Of a stretch of DNA of 16,522 nt, positions 8,588 to 16,522 are shown in pieces. Numbering within the stretch: the first letter of the stretch is position 1; the number at the start of each line of letters is the position of its first letter. The notes beneath the pieces are model-generated. The model was not told the DNA's origin. It saw only the letters and a program-made list of their open reading frames with translations, and ran no database searches. Origin of the DNA: Monoraphidium neglectum (taxonomy: Eukaryota; Chlorophyta; Chlorophyceae; Sphaeropleales; Selenastraceae); assembly GCF_000611645.1 (NCBI RefSeq), contig NW_014012489.1:1-16522 (forward strand), in the 5' to 3' direction. The translations under genes were made by a program, and so were the position numbers.

Positions 8588-10324
8588 AACGGCCCTGGAT
8601 CCAGACCTTATGCGAGAAACGCCTTCAGCCGTCGCATCACGCTCTGGTCACCGCAGATCGCGCGATCCTGGCTTCCCGCCTATGACATCAAGAACCTCTT
8701 CGGTCGGAAAATTACAGTTCACGTCAGCATTAACATACAATTCTGGGCTTGTGCCTCTCATCTGCGTGGCCCGCGCCCGTCCGCGAGCTGGTGATCAGGT
8801 GACGCCGCCAAACGCTGGTGCCAAAGCTGACACTGCAAAGCAGCGGCGCTGCGCGACCACCGCTTGGCTCTGCACGCCTTGATTGCAGTATCGCAAGAGG
8901 ATGTACAACAAACCCCTCTGCGTAACAAGATAGCAAAACAGGTGCCCACTGACGGGCTCACATCGCATGGTGCCCACGAGTCAGGTACTGTATCCTGCAG
9001 CAGCTGCTTGTCGGCACACCCCTGCTGCTTGCCGGCACGCCAAGACAGATATTCAGTCACCAGTTGTTACAGATGTCAAAGAGCAGCACATTCAAGTGGC
9101 ACATGCTCCAAGCCACAAGAACAAAAGTGCCATCATGGCAGTGCACGCGTTTGCAGTTGTTGGTTCACGCCGGTGTGGGCAGGCGCGAGAGTGACGCATC
9201 CCCACATCTCTGGCCAGGGGCTCGGGTTGCGGGCACGTTGCAGCTGGATCCACAAATGCTGCCGTCTGCATGCAGGGAGGAGCGGGATCAAAAGTGACGG
9301 TGTACCGGTAGTAAGCAACGATGCAGCCCAGTGGTCCCCGACAGCGGGTGCCGCTTGACTTCAAGCCTGAGGCACATGTTTATTGCACGCCCTTGTCTGG
9401 CTCGACCAGCACTCGCATCATGCTTGTGGGCGAAGAGCACAGGGCTAACCGCTTCTGACCATGCGCTTGTGCACTGCACACGTCCAGAGCCTTGTAAACA
9501 TCCAAGGAAACAATTAAACCGCCCCCCACAACCGTTTGCTTGCCCGAAACCCGGTGCGGCTGCAGGGTATATTATGAAAAGCGCCAATCCTGCTGCGGTG
9601 TTGCCACAGGGGGCGGTGTCACGTGGAGGGCGTCTCCGTCTCCTGCGCAAATGCGCAGTGTAGTGCTGCATTGCGCATGCGAGAGGCGAAAAGCACAGGC
9701 GCTCCGCCCTCTCAGAGCACCTCACACAACCTGCAGCCGGCACAGCGTTCATTTAAAGCCCAGCTGTGCAATAAGCAACATCGGAGCCAAAAACACTTGC
9801 AATTGTCAATTCTCAGTTTGTGCACGTACTCAAAAGTATGGGTAAAGATTAGAGGGAGGCTGCTCCGATTGTGTTGCACTCGCATATCAATACCTGCCGC
9901 GCGCAACTGCCTCCGGGTGGGTAGGCAGGTGGGGAGGGGGGCAACTAGCAGCTAGAGGCGGCATGGCGCAGCACGTTGCAACCCAGCAAGCCCTCCAGCA
10001 GGTGTTGGTGCCAACGCAGCGCTGGCTGCGCACCGATATGGGTCTCCTCGGCCCCACGCGACTCGAATTCGTGAAACAGCAGACGCCTGCATGCCAGCCG
10101 AGGTCCACGAGGCGGGCTGCGATGCAGGCAAGGGCTGCCGGGCGTCCTGGGCCGTCCGAAGCGTTGGACCGGCCGTGCACCGTGGACGCGGTGCCTGGCA
10201 GACGCCCGAGGACGGGACCAACCAACGCGCAGGGCAACCCTGCGCGCATGGCGGCTCGGGCTTGATCCAGCACCAGCGCCCGCCAGCCAGGCAGCTGCTT
10301 TGGGGTTCAGGGCCAGCTAGGCCG
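8588..10324. other. Intergenic region, no convincing gene
   Basis: This 1.7 kb lies between the start of the OPR-like gene and the stop of the secreted-protein gene, both on the minus strand. It is lower in GC than the genes. The open frames here are short, Cys/His/Arg-rich and lack codon bias or splice partners. It should contain the OPR-like promoter and the 3' UTR of the secreted-protein gene. A plus-strand TGTAA occurs near 9493, but no gene on that strand ends next to it. Confidence 0.5.
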
Positions 10325-12265
10325 TTAGGGGAGCCTGTACGCCGCAGACAGCAGCCCCTCCGCCTGCAGCGCCACCGCCCCCTTCCCCGTCGCCTGCCTG
10401 AACGCGACGCTGGCCGTCAGCCCGCCCGCCGTGAACTTTCCGAGCACGGCGTTCCAGGTGCTGCAGCGCAGGACGAACTTTGCGGCGCCGCCGCCCGCGG
10501 CGCCCTTGAGGGAAAACTTGCAAATGGACGCCTTCTTGACCGGCGCCAGCGCGGCAAGGGCGGTCGCGTTGATGCCGAACGAGCCGGTTGCGGCGCCGCT
10601 GTTGAGGACGCGCGAGTAGTCGGACGTTATTGCGATGGTTCCGGACGGGAAGGTGACTTTCGGTCGGAACGCCTTGATGATTCCGGGCTTCAGGCTGCCA
10701 TTGATGGCAAGCTGTGCGGCAGGTGCACGAGGGCAAGAGCAGGGCGCCGGGGCAGGGCAGTCAAAGTGGCAGTGGGGCAGAAAAAGGTCAATGGGTGCGT
10801 GGCGAGCAGCCCAAACGAGCGCAGGGGCGCGATAGATAAGATCGTTAAGAAGGCAGGCTGGCAGGGGGCGCCCCTAGCGAGGAAAAGAATGCCGTTGGAC
10901 GCGTGACGAGTGCCCTGCGCGCCCCCCAGCCGCCACCCCGCTCACGTCCAAGGCCATGCCGTTGACGGCAAAAGTTGTGTTGGTGGCCAGGCGCTTGGTT
11001 ACGTCGACGTTGCCTTGGAAGCTGGAGACGTCGACTGCGTCCCCGACACGTGGGGGAGAGGCGGGGCGTGCGGGGCGCGAGAAGCAACCGCACTTTGGGT
11101 CTGCACACCCGCAAGCTGGCAAAAGGAAAGCCCTTGAATTCTCAAGAGCTTTTTAAACATCTTGTATCTGCTGCCCTGCTGCCTTGCTGAGGTTGTCAAG
11201 CAGAAACCCCACATGCACAGCTGCATGCTGTCCAGGCGGGGCACCCGTTGGTCGCCCGCTCAAGGCTCACTTCTGAAAGTCGGGAGGATGGCCGAGGCGC
11301 CGCCAATGGAGAAACCCGTTAGCGCGTTGTTGAGCGCCTCGTATCCAGGGTCCTTCCGAGACAGGGCTGAGTCTGAGAAGTTGCAATTAGTCCCTGCGTG
11401 TGGAGTGTGATGTGTGCGTGTGTGGCTGTGTGTGCGTGCGCGTGTGCGTGCGCGCGTGCGTGCGCGTGCAGGCGTGTGTGTGCGTGCGTGCGTGTGCACG
11501 CGCGTTTGGGCACGCACGCATGTGTCGCAGGCAAGCGCAAGCATGCGACAGGATGCGCGTGGGCACATGCAGGCGCGCGCAACCCGGCCCGTGTGCGCAC
11601 GCATGCAGCGGCGCAGGGTTCCCCAAACGCCGTGCCCACCGCTGCGCTTACAAACCCCCCATCCCCCTCCTCCCTCGGAACCCCCTCGACCCCACGACTG
11701 CGTCAACATATGCAGCGCGAGGTGTGCACCTGCAAGGACCAGCGGCAGCTTCCCGCTGGCTGCGCCCCTCGCGCCATTGTCCGCGCTGTTTGGCTTCACT
11801 GTCACAACGATCCTGCTGGTCCTGCCGTTCTTCAGCTGATATGTGGTTGTATACTTGAGCTGTGTGGCCCAGAGACCAATGAAGGTACCTGGGACGATAT
11901 TTAGATCTGGGCGTGCGCCGAGGGGACAGCAGATGATGTGCATGGCAGTCAGAGGAATGACATGGCGTGGTTGGCGCGGTGGCGCCGCAGGGGGACGCAA
12001 TTAGAGTGCAGTGCGCCCCCGCCCTGCGGCGGTCCGGGCAGCAGTCGCGTACTGCACCGAACCACTGCAATTTAAGGGGTGACTGCTCGGGGCTGTGTGG
12101 AAATGCCTGGCAATGACGGCGCTGGCCAGGTTTCAGTCCGCTCCTGCAAGATGACGACGCACCTACGACGCACGACCCGCTGGCTGGGGCGGCGCTGGAG
12201 GGCGCGGGGGCGCGCAAAAGCAGCAGCAGCACGGCAGCCGCCAGCGCCGCCAAGCAGCCCGTCAT
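10325..12265 (-). CDS. Secreted, probably N-glycosylated protein of unknown family (292 aa, 5 exons)
   Basis: Exons (minus strand): 12265-12163, 11906-11730, 11393-11271, 11034-10946, 10711-10325. Introns 1 to 3 are phase 1 and intron 4 is phase 0; the split codons give Asp35, Gly94 and Ile135. Donors are GTGCGT, GTGCAC, GTGAGC and GTGAGC. Residues 1-26 form a clear signal peptide: MTGCLAALAAAVLLLLLRAP, then a small-residue cleavage region (PSSAAPA). The mature part has four Cys (32, 97, 228, 247), enough for two disulfides, and four N-glycosylation sequons: NFS at 98, NTT at 153, NGS at 168 and NAT at 212. Composition alternates hydrophobic and Thr/Ser/Lys residues (IGLWATQLKYTTTYQLKNG, SRIVVTVKPNSADNG), suggesting a beta-rich fold. 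There is no transmembrane segment after the signal and no GPI-like C-terminus. I recognise no enzyme motif. It may be an extracellular, vacuolar or wall protein. Stop is TAA at 10325-10327. Confidence 0.75.
11397..11620. repeat. TG/CG-rich alternating purine-pyrimidine tract in an intron
   Basis: Runs of GTGTG, GTGCGTGCGCGTG and CACGCACGCATG fill the acceptor-side half of intron 2 of the secreted-protein gene. The acceptor (CACACGCAG before 11393) directly abuts the tract. The open frames here on both strands (Cys/Val/Arg or His/Thr-rich) are by-products of the repeat. Confidence 0.85.
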
Positions 12266-13559
12266 CGTCTGTGTGTTATGCCCCTGCAAAGGGATGGGCG
12301 GTGGATTCAGTTGGGGGTGCATCAAGTGTGGCGGCGGTGCCGCGGAACATCGCGCGTTGCTCGTACTGTAGCGCGCATCGGCCGGGATGAAATCACAGAC
12401 GCGTCGTGTATTTCTGAGGATACAACATAGAAGGAGGTCTCCTTACTGGCGGACACCGCTTATGAAGGGTTCGGACGGCTCTCACCACGCGAAGTGGAGT
12501 AAAAAGTCACAGCTCGATAATTCGGGGGCTCCAGAACCCCGCGAATCAGCCAAGTACCGTCCGGAGACCGAGGCCCGAAGTGTCGAACGTGTGCGCGGCC
12601 TGCGGAGAGAACGGTGACAGCGATGTGCGCGCAACAGAAACGGGGTGCCGGCTGCAAATGTCTCTTTGCAACGCGGGAGACGTGGCCGATCCACAGTCGT
12701 GTGTTCGATGACACGCAGCCGAGCCCGGCGACCCGACCGTGAACTCGCAACGGACCGCCGCCCTGCGGTGCGCCCGGCACCGTGGCAGCACACCGCGGAG
12801 GGCATCTTTCTGTCCGACCAGCGATTGCTTGACGTTTTTTGTTTGGGTTCCCATCACTTGTGGTGAGGAACCTGCCTGCCGCGCCAGCGGCTGGGTGGGG
12901 CTAGGTGCAAAGCTGACTGAAGGCATATGCGCCAACAGGGTGCACGCAGACCCTTCGAGGCGTTCCCGCGCGCTCACACACATTGTTAGTCTGACACAAA
13001 ATAATACCTCAATTGCCTTGGAGCTCTTGTCCGCCGATGTGCCATGAACTGAGCGCTCAGCGATGACAGCTCATTGCCATGCAGAAGCCGTCCACGCACC
13101 TGACTTGAGGGCAGGCATCTACCACAAATGTCTGCCCCCTTGCTTAACCAGCTAAACAAGCCGTCTTGCGAGAGGCCAAGCCTATTTTATTATCAGCAGT
13201 GTTGCCCGTGGAGCAGTCAGTCTGGGCCAAGGCTCTGAAAAGGGTTGGCATGTGTGTTGCGTGCAATCCAGCAGGGGCGTACTGGAATTCCTTCAAGCGG
13301 GCGTGGAAGTACAGCAGGCCTACCGCCCACCACTCTCACACAGCTCATCTCAATCTGCGGCAGTAGCGATCACCTAAAGGCCTGATAGCCCGTTCGTGAT
13401 GCACAGCGTCTCCACCCACGACTTGAGGCCCGTATGCGGTTGCCCCGCCTGGCCCCACCATCGGTCTGATCCTCAGACACAAAGCTGATACCAGGTATGA
13501 TGCTGCAGCACAGCCTTCGCTTTCTTCTTCATTACACTATACCAATGGGCCAACAATCA

Positions 13560-13766
13560 GAGTGGATAGGTACACACTGCACCTTTCACCAGGCAGTCAA
13601 CATGTCGCTTGCTGTTGCGCCAGGTCTGCAGACCTGGGTGGTTTGCCGCCCCCCTCCCCGAGTTTAAAAGCAGCTGCTTGTGATTCCACAAGTACGATTT
13701 GATCAGCCGGTTGCCCACCAAGTAATGGCGAAAGACTGGTACGATTGTTGGAGGATGGACGGGCCC
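13560..13766 (-). pseudogene. Possible remnant of a mobile-element ORF
   Basis: A 69-codon open frame on the minus strand, with no ATG start and a stop on each side, reads in a protein-like way: VHPPTIVPVFRHYLVGNRL, then IKSYLWNHKQLLLNSGRG, then LQTWRNSKRHVDCLVKG and VCTYPL. Trp, His, Asn and Lys are common, unlike the Ala/Arg/Pro shadow frames elsewhere in the window. The neighbouring frames contain stops, so any original ORF is broken. A transposase or other element fragment is one reading; I cannot name a family, and chance is not excluded. Confidence 0.25.
13620..13637. repeat. 18-bp perfect palindrome CCAGGTCTGCAGACCTGG
   Basis: The two 9-bp arms are exact reverse complements with no spacer, centred on the PstI-type CTGCAG. 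It lies within the possible mobile-element remnant. Confidence 0.9.
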
Positions 13767-14444
13767 TCAAGCCCAGACGATTGAAGCCCTTGGGCTTGTG
13801 AATCTGGGTGCAGCCTGCAGACCCTGCTGGCTTTCTTTCGTGCCCACAGGTCTATTTGACTACCCTCCTGGCCGGCCTTCGGGACGACCAGCCCTGCTGC
13901 AGCGTGGTGCCCCACCAAATCGGTACCGGTTGCCAACCACAGTGTGCCAGAGCGGTGATGGCCGACCCCTCTACACGCCCCCCCCCTTGAGGAGTACTTG
14001 CCACTGCTTGCAAGCTCAGATGTGCATTTTTATCATGCAATAAGAGGTGACGCTCATATCTGGTACGATCGGAGCGGCGTCCCACCTGTGAGCAGTGCTG
14101 CACTCGCCGCACTGCTGGACACTGCGGGCGAGTGTGGCTGCTGAGTGCACACCTGCGCCGCTCATAGCGGCTTCAAAATTTTAGTATGACGAAGATGCAC
14201 AAGCCATGCTGGTGTAATTCGCATCATTCGTCCATTTCACACCCAAAGACCAGCCAAAAAATGAGAAACGAATCTTTTCCCACTGAAGCGCACATGACAT
14301 GTTGTACAGATACAAAACCACAAGTAATCTCGAAACAGGTTCTCCCTCACCCACTGTTGTAACCCTGAAAAGGGCTCCGTCACTCACACTTCAACAACTA
14401 CCATCGCGTCCATTGGCTGCCTTTTGGCTCTGCAGCTCTGCGTC

Positions 14445-16297
14445 ATGGCTATGAGCGGTCGCTTTCAGCGACTCTCTGCACCTGTGCCCAGTGCTCTGCG
14501 CTCCTCGGCCGTCCCGCCCTCGCTGGCCAGCCCAGCGCCCAGATTCGTGCGTGCCGCGCTTGGCGCCCGCCCGACGCCGCCCCTGGGCGCCAGCCGACCG
14601 CCGCGCAAAGCGCTCACGCCTGCCTCCGCGCCGACCGCGGCGCCGCCTGCCAAGACAGCGGATGCGCCCGCCGCGGCGCCCGCGGCCGAGCCCGCGTCCC
14701 AGGCCCCATTTTCTTGGGAGGCCCAATGGTGGCCTGTTCTGGTGGGTGTGACGTGTGTGGGGCACCTGAGGGCGGTGCAGACGTCGCATACAGCAAGTCG
14801 CGCCCAGCCCTGCCCTCATCGCATCAGCAGGACAAGCAGCACTGGCAGCACCAGCAGCACTGACATTCTAACAGAATGGACAGCGCCGGCCGCACCAGCA
14901 GCACATCGCCACATTGCACCCCTCATCCTCCGGCCCGCTCCCGCCGTCCCGCCTGCAGCCCGTCGCCTACCTTGACCCCCGCAAGCCCCACCCCGTGCGC
15001 ATGCTGGGCCGCCGCTACGTCGCCTGGTTCGACCGCGCCGGGGAGGGCGGCGGCGCGTGGCGGCTGTTTGATGACGCGTGCCCCCACCGGCTGTCGCCGC
15101 TGTCTGAGTCGAGGATCCGGGCAGACGGCCACCTCACGTGAGCTGGGGCAGGCGTGCCTGTCTGTGCATGTGGGTGCGTCGGTTTGCATGTGCGGAGGTT
15201 TTTGTGTAGGTGTGGGTGTTTGCATGTTTGGGTGTTTGGGTGTTTGGGTGTTCGGGTGTGCGCGCGTGCTCGCGCGTGTGTGTGTGTGCGTGCGTGTGCG
15301 CGCGCGCACTCCAGTAAATAGGCGGCCGTGGGATTCCTGCCCTGAGCTGTTTGACAAAGTATTCCCCGGGCCGCTGCAAGCGCCACTCTGCGCAGCCAAA
15401 CCCTGTTTGCTCACCTCATCGCTTCCCTCGCTTGCTCAAACCCGTCCAACCCCGCCTATGCAGATGCGCCTACCACGGGTGGTCATTTGGCGGCGACGGC
15501 AAGTGCGCGTCCATCCCGCAGCTCGGCGACCCCAAGGCGCGAGACACTGCGTGCCGCAACTCGCGCACGAGCGTCCCCTCTTACCCTACCGCCGTCGAGG
15601 ATGGGCTGCTATTCGCCTGGCTTGAGGCCGGTCCCGGCGGGGCGGCGGCGGCGGCGGCGGACTTGGATGCCAAGGGGGGCCGGCTGGTGGTGGATGAGGT
15701 CGCGGGGGGCGCGGCGAAGACGGTGTGGGCGAGTCATGAGGTGCCGAACGACTACTTGTACTGGGCGGAGCAAGGTGTGTGGGTGCCTGAGTATTGAGGG
15801 TGTGTTGATGCATAGTTGTGGGTGCATACGTGCATGTGTGTGTGTGAGAACGTATGGGTGTGCATGTGTGGTGTGGTTGGCGGCTGAGGAGACGAGAAGG
15901 AGAGTTGTTCGAGGGTGGGCGGAGCGCGCACATATGCACACATGTGCGCTCATATGTGAGCGCCTCGGTAAGACACCTGCAGTCCGGCGCCGACGCCCGC
16001 CGCAAGCGGCAGCCCTGACACCCCGCCACCCCCTTGCATCCCACCCCCTTCACCGCGCTCGGCTCCTTGCCCTGCCCCAAAAACAAAAACTGCAGGCCTG
16101 GACCCCTCCCACGCCAACTGGCTGCACCACAATGAGATCGGCTTTGTCATGGACGATGCAGTACCCATGCAGGCGGACCCTATGCCGGCCTCCGCCATCG
16201 ACCCAGCCAAGGGCTTTGTGTGGCACCATGGGGAGTACCGGCGCCAGGGGCGCGGCGTCGACGCGACGCGCGCGTTCAGGGCGCCCAACTGCCTAAT
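14445..16297 (+). CDS. Rieske oxygenase of the PAO/TIC55/PTC52 type, first four exons
   Basis: Plastid Rieske non-heme iron monooxygenase; family members oxidise chlorophyll breakdown intermediates (PAO on pheophorbide a) or related substrates using reduced ferredoxin. Exons: 14445-14741, 14959-15137, 15464-15774, 16096-16297; intron phases 0, 2, 1, then a phase-2 donor (AAT|GTGAGA) at the right end, so the gene continues outside. Residues 1 to about 85 are Ala-, Pro-, Ser- and Arg-rich with almost no acids, as in a chloroplast transit peptide. The family's WYPV-like motif is WWPVL at exon 1/2. The Rieske cluster is complete: C140-P-H142, 17 residues, then C160-A-Y-H163 (CAYHGWSF). The mononuclear-iron site begins at LDPSHANWLHH: D265, H268 and H273 fit D-x2-H-x4-H. 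The start is the first of two in-frame ATGs (14445, 14451). The C-terminal part, including any CxxC and membrane segments that would separate PAO from TIC55 or PTC52, is beyond the window, so I give no symbol. Confidence 0.88.
14959..15493 (+). other. Rieske [2Fe-2S] domain split by an intron between its two ligand pairs
   Basis: The first ligand pair (CPH) is in exon 2 and the second (CAYH) at the start of exon 3. The codon just before Cys160 is split AC|A (Thr159) across the 326-bp intron. The C-x-H-x17-C-x2-H spacing exists only after splicing, which supports the proposed junction. Confidence 0.88.
15138..15306. repeat. TG-rich intron start with TTTGGGTG units
   Basis: From the donor onward the Rieske intron 2 is TG-rich; 15222-15252 holds four near-perfect copies of an 8-bp unit (GTTTGGGT type), followed by GTGTGCGCGCG alternating tracts up to about 15306. 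It is not coding. Confidence 0.8.
15775..15960. repeat. TG-rich intron start with an inverted repeat
   Basis: Rieske intron 3 begins GTGTGTGGGTG and stays TG-rich to about 15873. At 15926-15933 and 15942-15949 the 8-bp arms GCGCACAT and ATGTGCGC can pair around an 8-nt loop. Confidence 0.7.
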
Positions 16298-16522
16298 GTG
16301 AGAGCTGGGCCGGGGGGGCTGGGGCTCCTGACGTTCACGTGGAAAGCGGCTGCGCCGCCCTTGGCCGGCTATGGTAGTGTTGCGAAGAGGAAGCACGATA
16401 TAACCAGTGCTGTGCTGCGTCACCCGTCCTTCACACATGACGTGACCACACGTCAGTTGACATGAGTCACACAGCAAAAATGCAGCCGGCCCGCACTTAC
16501 TGGCCCCACTTGACCCTCCCCG

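Larger units (their letters stand above)
12266..14444. other. Divergent intergenic region, 2.2 kb
   Basis: The region separates the minus-strand secreted-protein gene from the plus-strand Rieske oxygenase gene, so it holds both promoters. The part 12380-12850 is GC-rich without simple repeats; 13000-14440 is AT-richer. No TATA box could be assigned with confidence, and no tRNA was found. It contains a possible mobile-element remnant (13560-13766) and an 18-bp palindrome (13620-13637), listed separately. Confidence 0.55.

Noticed and set aside
8864..9752. Overlapping Cys/His-rich frames on both strands in the 8.6-10.3 kb gap
   Set aside because: No codon bias, conserved motif or consistent splice sites; they look like chance open frames.
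12380..12860. Repeat-free GC-rich stretch with several overlapping frames, considered as a small gene or RNA gene
   Set aside because: The frames are short, Arg-rich and lack splice partners or recognisable motifs; no tRNA or rRNA signature was found.
1..16522. CRISPR array, bacterial operon or phage region
   Set aside because: The repeats are simple-sequence or low-copy tandem units without spacers, and the genes are intron-rich and eukaryotic.

Overview
The window looks like nuclear DNA of a GC-rich green microalga (Chlorophyta). The reasons are short exons split by many introns with algal-style donors (GTGAGG, GTGCGC, GTGAGC), GC-rich codon use, abundant CAG/CTG, CA/TG and purine-pyrimidine tracts, an octotricopeptide-repeat (OPR)-like RAP protein of the kind expanded in green algae, and a plastid-type Rieske oxygenase with a transit-peptide-like N-terminus. 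No bacterial operon structure, CRISPR array, rRNA or tRNA was seen. The genus cannot be fixed from this sequence alone; a sphaeroplealean such as a Monoraphidium relative would fit but is a guess.

Layout. (1) 1-912, minus: the 5' part of an unrecognised gene that runs off the left edge. (2) 1314-8587, minus: a gene of about 16 exons for an OPR-like/RAP-domain RNA-binding protein of about 930 residues. I rebuilt it exon by exon; every junction keeps the reading frame, 13 of 15 introns lie in phase 0, and three use GC-AG boundaries. (3) 8588-10324: about 1.7 kb with no convincing gene. (4) 10325-12265, minus: a complete 5-exon gene for a 292-residue secreted, probably N-glycosylated protein of no family I recognise. 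(5) 12266-14444: a 2.2 kb divergent intergenic region with a possible mobile-element remnant and an 18-bp perfect palindrome. (6) 14445-16297 and on past the right edge, plus: the first four exons of a Rieske non-heme iron oxygenase of the pheophorbide a oxygenase (PAO)/TIC55/PTC52 type, with complete Rieske ligands and the start of the mononuclear-iron site.

The genes do not form a pathway. Two of them (OPR-like/RAP and PAO-like) probably act in an organelle: organellar RNA metabolism and chlorophyll breakdown or related plastid oxidation. The third complete gene points to the secretory route or cell surface. All gene models are manual splice reconstructions and need transcript support. The most notable points are the phase-0, roughly 25-codon exon architecture of the OPR-like gene, its RAP domain with a diverged signature, its GC-AG introns, the orphan secreted protein, and simple repeats placed in introns or directly against splice donors.
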